From: Pseudoselenomonas ruminantium | Lineage (GTDB): Bacteria; Bacillota; Negativicutes; Selenomonadales; Selenomonadaceae | Reading direction: 5' to 3' | Length of the DNA: 64,000 nucleotides | NCBI GenBank assembly: GCA_015058625.1 | Contig: SVCA01000007.1 | Span: forward strand, 1-64,000 | Shown: piece by piece, positions 35,618 to 45,049 of the stretch | Numbering within the stretch: position 1 is the stretch's first letter | How the letters are laid out: every line of letters begins with the position of its first letter | Notes under the pieces: generated by a model | The model's input: the letters and a program-made list of their open reading frames with translations, nothing else | Told to the model about the DNA's origin: nothing | Databases searched by the model: none | Position numbers and translations under genes: made by a program

Positions 35618-37134
35618 GCATTTTCCTCCTGCCAAGCCTGCCACAAAGCAAGGCCATTATAAAACGCCAGACACATGGAGTCATAATCCTCCCAGCAGTG
35701 GCTGGCCAGGGAAATCCAGACTATGGCATGGATAAGCTGGAGTTTCGCCACATTGCAGTCCGGGATCTTATCAATAAAATACTGGGTCAAGTTTTCCCAG
35801 CCGCTCTTGGCAATCTCATACTTGACCCCATCTTCCGTGATTTCCAGATCAAAGTCCTTAATATTAAACCTGTCAAAACGACCTGCCAGAGAATAATAGA
35901 TCTTGGCCCAGTCGTAGTAAACATCCCCCATAATCTCTCTGGTACCAAAATAACCTCGAGCATCAATAAAGTAAATATGACCATCTTTATCAATCATAGT
36001 ATTGGTCAGGGTACAATCGCCGTGAATGGGGCCATACTCTGCATCGAACAGAAAGTCATGTATCTCACGCTGGAATTCATCACGGAACGCCAGAACATTT
36101 CTGCACTGCTTGCCATTGATATTGATATAGGGCTGGTCGGCAAAAGGAATAGCATCACGTATTCCCTGCACCCGCTTGATGGTCTTGCTGTAGTAATCCT
36201 TCTCCAAGCCGAAATAATCCGGCCCCGGTCGTGCCGACTTATGCAGCCCATCCAGCATCTCCACCAACTGATCTATAACATTTTTTTTCTGCTCCTCAGA
36301 AAGCTGTACTAGGAAAATATTTTCGCCATCTATGCGCTCCATGGTAAGAGGTTCATACACATAAATCCTTGGTACTGCCTGAAAGCCATAGGCCGCCACA
36401 GCCTTATACCAGCGAACCTCACGCTCAATTAGCCTCCGTCCCTCATCGTTCACCCCTGTCTTTATGACGCAGTCCTTGGTAAACTCCATATGATTGTAAG
36501 GACGACAACGAGCTGTGCCCGGGTCTATGGTTCTTACTGCTTCAATTGTGCCTGCCTCAGCAGTTTCCCTCAAATTCCACGCCTGTAAAGGAATATTGCT
36601 TTCCGTCAGCCACTTGGTAAAGCTCCCCTCCTTAGGTAATCCCTGAAGCCTTCCTTTAGTATCAAAAAGAAAACAGCCAGCCACGCCAGACTTTCCTTCA
36701 GACGGAGCCTTTTCCATCATCCCCTCTCGAAAACGCCAACTGCAGGGGAAATTATCCAATACCCCTACATAGCAAGGAGCTGGAAGTTCCGGCAGGGCAA
36801 GACTCTCGTCCAACAGCAAGTCAGACCACATCAGCAAAAAAGGCTCACCCTTTGGGATATAGCGAAGCCCCTCTGCCACTCCCGCGGCATTGCCCTTGCC
36901 CTCGGCTTTGACCAACAGATAGTCCACATCAGCAAAAGCCTGCAGATAACGGCTTAGAACCTCATATTTATAATCGCCTATGATAATGAACTTGCACTTC
37001 GGCCATCGTTCAAACAAATGAAACACAATCGGTCGATTCAACACCGGCACTAGAGCCTTGGGACGATTGCGCGTCAGCCTACCCAAACGGGTGCCAAGGC
37101 CACCAGCCTGAACTACAATGTAATTTACTTCCAT
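35614..37134 (-). CDS. Nucleotidyltransferase-APH kinase fusion
   Basis: ATG 37134 is chosen (GGAGG 11 bases upstream); 506 residues. Residues 1-230 are a nucleotidyltransferase with VVQAGGLGTRLGRLTRNRPKAL and a MWSDLLLD metal site. From about 245 an aminoglycoside-phosphotransferase/choline-kinase-like domain follows with FTKDCVIKTG, the catalytic loop GPIHGDCTLTNTMID and the metal motif FIDARG. The two halves probably phosphorylate and then nucleotide-activate one small molecule. The nature of that molecule (amino alcohol, heptose or other) cannot be read from the sequence. Confidence 0.75.
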   Translation of the reverse strand: MEVNYIVVQAGGLGTRLGRLTRNRPKALVPVLNRPIVFHLFERWPKCKFIIIGDYKYEVLSRYLQAFADVDYLLVKAEGKGNAAGVAEGLRYIPKGEPFLLMWSDLLLDESLALPELPAPCYVGVLDNFPCSWRFREGMMEKAPSEGKSGVAGCFLFDTKGRLQGLPKEGSFTKWLTESNIPLQAWNLRETAEAGTIEAVRTIDPGTARCRPYNHMEFTKDCVIKTGVNDEGRRLIEREVRWYKAVAAYGFQAVPRIYVYEPLTMERIDGENIFLVQLSEEQKKNVIDQLVEMLDGLHKSARPGPDYFGLEKDYYSKTIKRVQGIRDAIPFADQPYININGKQCRNVLAFRDEFQREIHDFLFDAEYGPIHGDCTLTNTMIDKDGHIYFIDARGYFGTREIMGDVYYDWAKIYYSLAGRFDRFNIKDFDLEITEDGVKYEIAKSGWENLTQYFIDKIPDCNVAKLQLIHAIVWISLASHCWEDYDSMCLAFYNGLALWQAWQEENA

Positions 37135-37158
37135 GATACTTTGGTCCTCCATAACACA

Positions 37159-38637
37159 CTATTCCTTACCATACTTGGCAGGATGCTCGAATACATCTAA
37201 AATTCTATCTACGACACGTGCTGAAGCTTTCCCATCATCATATGTACCAAATCTTTCAAACCAGCCATCAAGCCTTTTTTGATACTCTTTATCATCAAAG
37301 GACATTATCTCCTGACAAAGCTCTTCTGTACTATGTCCCTTAGGATATGGATATTCATCCGGGAATATATAAAAGCCATTATATTTAGCCTCGTACTCCT
37401 CAGCATCGTGGTAACACAAAAAAACAGGCTTTCGTGTCAAGGAAAAATCCCACATGGAAGAAGAGTAGTCCGTAAGCAAGATGTCGGTTGCCGTGAGCAG
37501 TTCCTGCATATCCGGATAGTAAGTCACATCTATGCCATATTGCCTGTAGGCTGTTATGTCAACGAAGCTATAGACAAAAGGATGAAATCTATAAAGAATA
37601 GCAAATTTCGAACCAAATCTCTTTTCCGCGGCTCTACTAACCATAGACAGATCAATATCGTATATCTCTTTCAGTCTGTCCGCATCCTTGCTTTTCATCA
37701 ATTCATGGCGGAAGGTAGGGGCATACAGCATGATTTTCTTGTCTTTTTCAATGCCAAACCGCTTTTTTATCTCATCTTTATACGATATTTCCTTAAAAAA
37801 AATATCATTTCTGGGATACCCCCAATTTTCAATAACTCCGTCATAAAGGAAGGCATTTCTATATACATGATGGCAAAAATCTGAACCAGCTATCATTATA
37901 TCTGCAGCATTCCACCTATCACTCATAACTTTTTTATCATACCCAACTGCTGCTCTACATTCATTACTATCCCATTCTACCCTTTTTGTCGGACCTATTC
38001 CATGCCACGTAAAAATATAATATTGATAACTCTGTTTACACCTTGGACTACAAGGTGAATTAACATTTGTTATAAGAATTCTAGATTTACTCATAACCTC
38101 ATAGTATTCGTATGAATCAAATTTAACCGAAATAACCCATTCTGGAAAATCTGCCTTGACCAATTCCTTTATTACCCAGTAAACCTTTATACTCTTGTCA
38201 CGTCTATGTAACTCTTCTACTATATATTTGCACTGCTCATAATAACCCATGCCCCAGTAATTCCAAACCACAACTTGATTAAGAAGGTTTTCCTTTGATG
38301 CAAAGAACGAAAACACATTTTCTTCCATGTTTTCTATTTGCTTATCCGTAAGTTGAATACTTTCAGCTCCCACTGCAATTAAATTATCCTTTACCCCGAA
38401 TGATATTGCTTCGGATATGGCAACACATACTTTTTCGCCGCGTAAAGAAGATACCATTTCCTTGAGGCACTTTAAAGGCCAACCACAGAATTCCTCCTGC
38501 CCCTCTGCAAGTTGTGACACAATAAATCCTTTAATTCGGCTTTCCATCTTACATACTCGAAGCCAGCTCATAAAAATTCTAGCATGATGTCCTGCTCCGT
38601 ATATATAAAATCTATCTGGTAAATTTGCGGTAACCAT
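37159..38637 (-). CDS. CDP-glycerol glycerophosphotransferase-family protein with Rossmann-like module
   Basis: ATG 38637 (AGGAG, 10 bases upstream) gives 492 residues; GTG 38643 is too near the ribosome site. The N-terminus has a Rossmann-like module (RFYIYGAGHHARIFMSWL...KGFIVSQLAEGQ). From about 115 it is a TagF-type transferase: FTWHGIGPTKR, ENWGYPRND, MLYAPTFRHEL, YRFHPFVY and LLTDYSSSMWDFSLTRKP. It likely adds polyol- or sugar-phosphate units from a CDP donor. It ends in a TAG two bases before the next gene's first ATG. Confidence 0.8.
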   Translation of the reverse strand: MVTANLPDRFYIYGAGHHARIFMSWLRVCKMESRIKGFIVSQLAEGQEEFCGWPLKCLKEMVSSLRGEKVCVAISEAISFGVKDNLIAVGAESIQLTDKQIENMEENVFSFFASKENLLNQVVVWNYWGMGYYEQCKYIVEELHRRDKSIKVYWVIKELVKADFPEWVISVKFDSYEYYEVMSKSRILITNVNSPCSPRCKQSYQYYIFTWHGIGPTKRVEWDSNECRAAVGYDKKVMSDRWNAADIMIAGSDFCHHVYRNAFLYDGVIENWGYPRNDIFFKEISYKDEIKKRFGIEKDKKIMLYAPTFRHELMKSKDADRLKEIYDIDLSMVSRAAEKRFGSKFAILYRFHPFVYSFVDITAYRQYGIDVTYYPDMQELLTATDILLTDYSSSMWDFSLTRKPVFLCYHDAEEYEAKYNGFYIFPDEYPYPKGHSTEELCQEIMSFDDKEYQKRLDGWFERFGTYDDGKASARVVDRILDVFEHPAKYGKE

Positions 38638-38664
38638 AGCCACTTCTCCTCAGTAACGATATTA

Positions 38665-39735
38665 CTATACATTTCTTGTCGATAATATTGACCTTAAAAT
38701 ATCAACTGTATGGCTAATACCTTTTGGAGCATCAAATCGGCCTCGCCATCCCAATGCCATTAGTTCACTTGCATCCAAGGATGAATTCAGCATAGGATTG
38801 AACCCCTTCTTGTCAGTTTCACTGGGCAACTCAATACGTAGTGAGCAATCTCCAACCTGAGTCAACAGTTCTGCCAGTTGCTTAATACTTATGACAGCAT
38901 CTGGATTCGAAATATTATAGGCATTCATGGATTTACCACGCAACAGCACCTTAAGTATGGCTGTCACACAATCAAGCACATAGCAATAGCTTCTAATTTG
39001 TGCGCCATTACTTTTCATGACTATGTCTTCGCCCCGCGCTGCTGCATAAGCCCAAACAGAGGAAACTCTGTTATCTGATTCACGTGCTGTAGGACCGTAT
39101 ATATGCCCCGGCCTGACAATCACCGAGTCAACGCCCCATTCCGCCCCATAGGATACACACAATGTCTCCGCAGCTCTTTTTCCTAAGGCATATGAACTGC
39201 GAGGCTGTAAGAGGTCAACATAACCATAATCATAAATTTTGAACGGCTTGCCCCCCTCTGAATGTCCATAAACCTCCGAACTGGATATATACAGCAGACG
39301 TTTCAGACTGTATTCTCTAGCGTATTCAAGCAAACATTGTGTTCCCAGAAAATTCCCCATCATCGTTTCCACAGGCTCACTCACTATTTTGTTGGGCGAT
39401 GCATTTCCTCCACCATGAATAATGTAGTTACATGAAAAATCTTTAGGCAAAACTGGGAAAACAGCATCATAGGCCATTACTTCAAACCAAGGCTCATTAA
39501 TCAGATAAGAAAATCTTGAACTTACACCTGTTTCATTTCTACCTGTTGCAATTATGCCTATCTTCTCAACATGGGTAGCATTCCAACGTGCCAAGACATC
39601 CACAACAGCTGAACAAATAAGACCAGTACTGCCTGTAATCATGACCTTGCATCCCATCAACTCATTTAATTCAGGCACGACAGATATTACCTCATCAATA
39701 TCAGCCACCCATTGTTCGTTATTGTAAAGTTTCAT
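38665..39735 (-). CDS. Extended SDR: NAD-dependent epimerase/dehydratase
   Basis: 356 residues, ATG 39735 with AAGGGA upstream. The nucleotide-binding loop is GSTGLICSAVVDVL (Cys instead of the usual Gly), and the catalytic part has YISSSEVYG and YALGKRAAE (Tyr-x3-Lys). The family includes UDP-sugar epimerases and dTDP-glucose dehydratases. It is one base after the cytidylyltransferase gene and may act on the CDP-activated product. The substrate is unknown. Confidence 0.75.
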   Translation of the reverse strand: MKLYNNEQWVADIDEVISVVPELNELMGCKVMITGSTGLICSAVVDVLARWNATHVEKIGIIATGRNETGVSSRFSYLINEPWFEVMAYDAVFPVLPKDFSCNYIIHGGGNASPNKIVSEPVETMMGNFLGTQCLLEYAREYSLKRLLYISSSEVYGHSEGGKPFKIYDYGYVDLLQPRSSYALGKRAAETLCVSYGAEWGVDSVIVRPGHIYGPTARESDNRVSSVWAYAAARGEDIVMKSNGAQIRSYCYVLDCVTAILKVLLRGKSMNAYNISNPDAVISIKQLAELLTQVGDCSLRIELPSETDKKGFNPMLNSSLDASELMALGWRGRFDAPKGISHTVDILRSILSTRNV

Positions 39736-39736
39736 G

Positions 39737-40453
39737 TTATCCCTTCAACCAGTCCGACCTCTTGGCCATAAGCAATGCTTTAAAGATATCAATATCCTCC
39801 ACGGTAGTCAACTTGATATTCTTCTCGGAACCCCTGGAGAAAAACACCTTCTCTCCCATCTCTACCTTCAACGTGCAGGAGGCCACTGAATTTGTAATAC
39901 CAGCCTTCAATGCCCTGCGGTGAAGATCACAAATTTCACCTAATTTGAATGCCTGTGGAGTCTGTGTTCTTTTCAGATTATCCCGAGGATAGAGTGCCGA
40001 TGATTCCAGACCGTCTTCAGTACGAAGCATTGCCTCTGCACACGGGATTACAGTAATAGCATTCCCATACTCCCGACATACACGGATGTTGTCCGAAATA
40101 ATGTCCGCTGAAATCATCGGCCTAATAGCATCATGAATCAGAACTATATCATCCTTGTCGTGACACTTCTCTAGTCCGAACACACCATTGCGTATAGAAT
40201 CCTGCCCGTTCTTTCCTCCCTTGGTAACATATTTAAGCTTATTAATATTAAATTGCTTCGCATAAGCCCACAGTACATTTTCCCAGCTTTCCAAACACAC
40301 TACCGCAATCTCATCTATTTCCGGATGCTTTTCAAAAGCTTCCAACGTATAGACTATAACAGGCCTTTCATTGACTGTAAGAAATTGCTTGGGAATGTCC
40401 TGCTTCATACGGTTGCCTGAGCCGCCTGCAATCAGAAGTGCAATATTTGCCAT
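39737..40453 (-). CDS. IspD/TarI-family cytidylyltransferase
   Basis: 238 residues, ATG 40453. Key motifs are LLIAGGSGNRMKQDIPKQFL, VLIHDAIRPMIS and RTQTPQAFKL, typical of IspD/TarI. IspD (isoprenoid) and TarI (ribitol-5-phosphate) cannot be separated by motifs alone, but the polymer operon and the TagF-like neighbour favour production of CDP-ribitol or a similar CDP-polyol. A TarJ-type reductase is not seen in the usual position; an SDR follows instead. Confidence 0.8.
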   Translation of the reverse strand: MANIALLIAGGSGNRMKQDIPKQFLTVNERPVIVYTLEAFEKHPEIDEIAVVCLESWENVLWAYAKQFNINKLKYVTKGGKNGQDSIRNGVFGLEKCHDKDDIVLIHDAIRPMISADIISDNIRVCREYGNAITVIPCAEAMLRTEDGLESSALYPRDNLKRTQTPQAFKLGEICDLHRRALKAGITNSVASCTLKVEMGEKVFFSRGSEKNIKLTTVEDIDIFKALLMAKRSDWLKG

Positions 40454-40476
40454 GTAATCACCCCATTATCTCTATA

Positions 40477-42486
40477 TCATACAAAAAGCCTTGTCTGTTC
40501 GCCATTATTATCATAGTAAATCCATTCCTTCAATTGTGATAATTGACCTATAGGTTCAATGTATTCGACACCACGTAAAAGCATGTAAGTTAGCATTTTA
40601 TCTATTTTCCCTTCACAAGTTGCAGCAAGATCTGCAATGCCTTTTACAGCCACTACAATTTCATCCTGCACTTTCGACAAAAGCACTAACTCCGACTTAC
40701 TTCTTTTTTCATCTGCAAACAAGAATTCTCCCTGAGAATCCATACCAGTCACTGTTGTTTCTGGAGATACCACAAATGTCTCCAAGCAATCTACTAACAA
40801 CTGGTCATTAGGAATTTCTCCACGTTCAAACACACTGACATACGATATTTCACGATGCTGATAATTAAAAGATCTTCCTAGGTAAAATCCATCCAAGCCT
40901 TTTGAAAACATTCCTTGAATCGAATGCTGTACCGTCCCACCTGAAATCAAATCACAGAATAAATATTTTCCAGACAGCGTAACACCCAGTCGTCGAAGAT
41001 ATTTTGTATAGTTTTCTTTTGTATGTCTGTAAGGAATTTTTTCTTTTCCACTAAGGAAGTCTTTATCCTGCTCGATTTTTCTACGGTCATCGACTTCCAA
41101 ATATTTTTTGTAGTCTTCGTCTACCGCCGTAGTCCCTAAACCCAATTGAAAGGCCAAGGTACGTGAAACATACATATAGACAAAATCATCAGCCTTTAAT
41201 CCCAATGGCACCTCCTTGATTATTCTGTCGAAAATATATCCATCTCTGGCTCCAAGCAAGACTTTATTATATTTCTTTTGCTTCACCTCGTTTATAAGAG
41301 CTTCTAAATATTTATAAACAATAGGTGCAATGAAGCAACTGGCGAGAATATGCGGTAACGCAACGGGTATCCTCCCTCCTGCCCCGCAAAGACAGAACGG
41401 ATCTTGAAACAACTCTGCAATGCACTCACCAATCAACCTTCGGTTTGCATCCCCCTTTGCATAATATAATATTTTGCGCAACGGAGATGCACGCAGCAGA
41501 TCAATACCTGATGGAATCATAAATACATCTATCCCATGTAATAATGCACATTCCCCATCCGCATATTGATTATCACCTATGTGTAGGTAGGAATTCGCCT
41601 TTATTTTTTCTTTATATATATCAAAAAGTTCTCCTCCTTTGCTTGCTTTATGTTCACATGACACGAATATATATTCATATCCTTGAATACCCAAGTGATT
41701 AATTAAATCTTCCAGAACCTGAACACTCAAATACATATCTGAAATAATATTTACTCTTTTTCCCTTGCTTACTGCGTATTCAAGTATTTCCTTCATTCCA
41801 TTCCTTGGAACCATCACTTCTTTTTCAATGGCTATTTCCATTTCGGCAATATAGTCAAGTTCATGTACCTTCAATCCGGCTTTCTTTTCGATTCTCCTAT
41901 ATATTTCATCAAAACCATATACCACCGCATTGACTTCTAATTCACAACTCTTACGCAAAAGAAAAAATTCGTCCTTAACAGGGCAAGAATCTTCCAAATG
42001 AGCTGCTACTATTTTGAAAACATCCTCAGGCTCCATAGTCCTGCGCATTATAAGGGTATCAAACAAATCAAAACTTATGGCCTCGTGGTCATCTATGGCT
42101 CTTTTCAGCATTTCCATTCTCTCATTCTTCAAAAAAGGACGAACATTATAAGGTACATATTCATAACTATAAACATCTCTCAGATTTACCCCACGCCAGT
42201 CATAAATGTCAAGCTTGTTCCTGTCACAATCGTATATAATACGAAAATATATCTCTCTTATATACTTATCAGTTGCAGCAACAACAATACAATCTGCCGT
42301 TCCTATTTCAATTTCTGCCCAATTCTTAATAGGAATACCAGCACAATCACCAAATCGTCTTACTTTATCCAAACAACAAATAATATCTAGCACTTCTCGA
42401 TATTTAATTATAAATGATTTCGCATTTAAACCCGTCCCGTAAACTATTATTTTTTTATCAATAAATCCGTCCATCGTTCCCTTCAT
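40477..42486 (-). CDS. Large HAD-type hydrolase with Rossmann-like module
   Basis: ATG 42486 (AAGGGA upstream) gives 669 residues and overlaps the preceding gene by 29 bases. Residues 10-115 form the Rossmann-like module (KKIIVYGTGLNAKSFII). A HAD domain follows (AISFDLFDTLIMRR with both Asp, NIISDMYLS, LHIGDNQYADGECA). The C-terminal half (CFIAPIVYKYLEALINEVKQ, LGARDGYIFDRI, FCDLISGGTVQHSIQGMF) is the helical region of COG5610-type proteins from O-antigen loci. The reaction is unknown. Confidence 0.7.
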   Translation of the reverse strand: MKGTMDGFIDKKIIVYGTGLNAKSFIIKYREVLDIICCLDKVRRFGDCAGIPIKNWAEIEIGTADCIVVAATDKYIREIYFRIIYDCDRNKLDIYDWRGVNLRDVYSYEYVPYNVRPFLKNERMEMLKRAIDDHEAISFDLFDTLIMRRTMEPEDVFKIVAAHLEDSCPVKDEFFLLRKSCELEVNAVVYGFDEIYRRIEKKAGLKVHELDYIAEMEIAIEKEVMVPRNGMKEILEYAVSKGKRVNIISDMYLSVQVLEDLINHLGIQGYEYIFVSCEHKASKGGELFDIYKEKIKANSYLHIGDNQYADGECALLHGIDVFMIPSGIDLLRASPLRKILYYAKGDANRRLIGECIAELFQDPFCLCGAGGRIPVALPHILASCFIAPIVYKYLEALINEVKQKKYNKVLLGARDGYIFDRIIKEVPLGLKADDFVYMYVSRTLAFQLGLGTTAVDEDYKKYLEVDDRRKIEQDKDFLSGKEKIPYRHTKENYTKYLRRLGVTLSGKYLFCDLISGGTVQHSIQGMFSKGLDGFYLGRSFNYQHREISYVSVFERGEIPNDQLLVDCLETFVVSPETTVTGMDSQGEFLFADEKRSKSELVLLSKVQDEIVVAVKGIADLAATCEGKIDKMLTYMLLRGVEYIEPIGQLSQLKEWIYYDNNGEQTRLFV

Positions 42487-43846
42487 AATACATCCCTTCG
42501 CGTGCTTTTTGTAAATATAGTAATTTATTTCTTGCCCTATCAAGACCTTTATTATCCAATTGCCCATATTTCATCATAGGTGGCCAATAAATATGTTTTG
42601 CTCCATTTTTTAATAGAATTTCTTTTATTTCATCTATATAGTAAACAGACACTCCAAGAAAAATACATATGCGTGATAAATTATCAAGCAATTCGTTCAA
42701 AGAATATAATTTAACCCCAGCTACTTCCTTTATATCATCCGTCTTTTTAGATATTATAAAACCTTTAATTTTAATCCCCATTTCAACAAGACTCTCACGA
42801 AGTTTATTTCCCATTTTCCCGGCACCATATATATACACTTCCTTATCCCCCGCAAAAAAACAACATTTCACTCTATTTCTTGTTTTCATCTTATTAAGAA
42901 ATCCATCATATTCTGAGTGCATAACAAATTTTACAAATAGCTTTTCTCTTCTATCAAGTCCCTTATCATTTATTTTTGACAATGACCACTTCAATTCCGA
43001 AAACAACTTTTTATAAATAATACTATTTTCGTTCGAACTGTACGAATACAATAGATTCCCAACTATCAAATACGAGTGCCAATACAACAAGTAATCAGTA
43101 ATGAATATATCAAAATTACTATAAGACAACAATAGGCTCTTTATTGCCTCTATTAATTTCAATGAAGTGTACATATTATCAATATGTGTCATACTTTGCG
43201 GATGCAAACGGTAATGATACAAATCACACGGCATATACATTACTTTGTTTGCCCTCAAAAATAAAAGGCAAGATGTTACCAAGTCATCACCCACACTTAG
43301 CTCTGTATGGAAAATACTTTCATCAAACAATTCTTTTCTAAATAGTTTACACCACAATTCCCATCCGAAAACTCTTCTAGTAAGAGACTGTGCTAAAGCA
43401 TCTTTAGCATTAATGGCAGTCTCACCCCATTTTTCTCGAGTTTCCATCAAAGGACTACCCTGACATTCCTGAACAAAGCAAACCATTGATATGTCGACAT
43501 CATCATGCATAGCAGAAACAAGCTTTTCATACATATCTGGCTCTATCCAATCATCACTATCCACAAATCCAATAAAAAACCCTTTGGAATGCCTATATCC
43601 AGCCAACCGTGCAGCATGTGCCCCTCTATTTGATTGATGTACGACTTTAAACCTATCATCTAATTTTGCATATCTATCACATATTGCGCCAGAACCATCC
43701 GTAGAGCCATCGTCTATCAAAATACACTCAAAATCATTGAATGTTTGAGCAGCAATTGAATCCAGGCAATCACAGAGATAGTACGATGCATTATATACTG
43801 GAACTATGATACTAATTATTGGATAATCATTTTTTGCCGATTTCAT
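42458..43846 (-). CDS. GT2 glycosyltransferase with C-terminal Rossmann-like module
   Basis: ATG 43846 (GGTG upstream) gives 462 residues. The GT2 GT-A domain shows ISIIVPVYNASYYLCDCLDS, ILIDDGSTDGSG and the DxD-type FVDSDDWIEP. From about 330 the module EVYIYGAGKMGNKLRESL...KGFIISKKTDDI...GVKLYSLNELL follows. A last helical tail runs to the stop. Donor sugar unknown. It overlaps the HAD gene, indicating coupling. Confidence 0.8.
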   Translation of the reverse strand: MKSAKNDYPIISIIVPVYNASYYLCDCLDSIAAQTFNDFECILIDDGSTDGSGAICDRYAKLDDRFKVVHQSNRGAHAARLAGYRHSKGFFIGFVDSDDWIEPDMYEKLVSAMHDDVDISMVCFVQECQGSPLMETREKWGETAINAKDALAQSLTRRVFGWELWCKLFRKELFDESIFHTELSVGDDLVTSCLLFLRANKVMYMPCDLYHYRLHPQSMTHIDNMYTSLKLIEAIKSLLLSYSNFDIFITDYLLYWHSYLIVGNLLYSYSSNENSIIYKKLFSELKWSLSKINDKGLDRREKLFVKFVMHSEYDGFLNKMKTRNRVKCCFFAGDKEVYIYGAGKMGNKLRESLVEMGIKIKGFIISKKTDDIKEVAGVKLYSLNELLDNLSRICIFLGVSVYYIDEIKEILLKNGAKHIYWPPMMKYGQLDNKGLDRARNKLLYLQKAREGMYYEGNDGRIY

Positions 43847-43878
43847 AAGAGGCACCTACTTAATTCTATACTTCAGTC

Positions 43879-45027
43879 TTATTCAATCATTTCCACGAAT
43901 TTTTTTGTACATGATATAACATATTCGATGTCTTCATCTTCAAGATTATAGTGTAAAGGAAGCCGTACCAATCTTTTACTTTCTCTAGTTGTAAAGTTGT
44001 CTTCTCCTGAAAAGCCACCATATTTCAGTCCTGCTGGTGCTGAATGCAATGGTACATAATGGAATGTACATGCAATTCCATTTCCCTTCATAAATTTAAT
44101 ATATTCTGTTCTTTCCTCAATATCCTTAAATTTAATGTAAAATAAATGTGCATTATGTTTACAATTACTAGGCACATTAGGCAATTCTACACGATTCTCT
44201 TTTTCATATTCTTTAAACGCATTATAATATTTTTCCCATATGTGCATCCTTTTTTTTGTTATATCATCGGCAACTTCCAATTGCCCCCATAGGTAAGCAG
44301 CATTTAAATCACTTGGCAGAAAACTATCACCCAAATCAACCCAAGTATATTTGTCAATCTCTCCTCTTAAGAACTGTGCTCGGTTGGTGCCTTTCTCTCT
44401 AATAATTTCAGCTCGCTTTATTAACTTTTCATTGTTAATTAATAACGCCCCTCCTTCACCCATTGAAAAATTCTTGGTCTCATGAAATGAATAGCATCCC
44501 AAATCTCCCATAGTTCCCAAAGCTTTATCTTTATAGGTACTCATAACTCCTTGTGCTGCATCTTCAACCACAAATATATCATGTTTTTTTGCTATAGACA
44601 TTATCGCATCCATATCACAAGATATACCTGCATAATGAACTGGTATAATTACTTTTGTATTATTATTTATTGCTTTTTCCAACAAGTCAGCATCCATATT
44701 CATGGTTTTAGGATCAATATCAATAAATACAAGATTTGCCCCTCGTAATGCAAACGAGTTTGCAGTTGACGAAAAAGTAAAACTTGGAAGAATAACATCA
44801 TCTCCCGGCTTTACATCGCACAATATCGCTGCCATATCTAGAGCCATTGAACATGACGTTGTAAGTAAAACTTTGTTACAATTAAAGTTTTCTTCTAACC
44901 ACCTGCTACATTTCTTGGTATATTTACCATCGCCACTAAGTTTTCCACAGGCTATAGCATCTACAACATATTTATTTCCAGAAGAAATAATTGGTGGCTC
45001 ATTAAAATTTATCATTTTTTCTGCCAT
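43879..45027 (-). CDS. dTDP-4-amino-4,6-dideoxygalactose transaminase-type (WecE/FdtB-like)
   Basis: ATG 45027 (GGAGG eight bases upstream) gives 382 residues. It is a DegT/DnrJ/EryC1 aminotransferase: TTSCSMALDMAAILCDVKPGDDVILPSFTF, VEDAAQGVMST, SFHETKNFSMGEGGAL with the PLP lysine in ETKN. The HETKN motif is typical of WecE (RffA). It would make a 4-amino-4,6-dideoxy nucleotide sugar for a glycosyltransferase nearby. Confidence 0.8.
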   Translation of the reverse strand: MAEKMINFNEPPIISSGNKYVVDAIACGKLSGDGKYTKKCSRWLEENFNCNKVLLTTSCSMALDMAAILCDVKPGDDVILPSFTFSSTANSFALRGANLVFIDIDPKTMNMDADLLEKAINNNTKVIIPVHYAGISCDMDAIMSIAKKHDIFVVEDAAQGVMSTYKDKALGTMGDLGCYSFHETKNFSMGEGGALLINNEKLIKRAEIIREKGTNRAQFLRGEIDKYTWVDLGDSFLPSDLNAAYLWGQLEVADDITKKRMHIWEKYYNAFKEYEKENRVELPNVPSNCKHNAHLFYIKFKDIEERTEYIKFMKGNGIACTFHYVPLHSAPAGLKYGGFSGEDNFTTRESKRLVRLPLHYNLEDEDIEYVISCTKKFVEMIE

Positions 45028-45049
45028 ATAGCATTCCTCCATAATAATC

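Noticed and set aside
31972..38667. Full reassignment of TAG to glutamine (alternative genetic code)
   Set aside because: Healthy genes end at TAG with another gene starting at once (37159-38637, 38665-39735, 55226-56332), so TAG works as a stop. Only partial suppression or decay remains.
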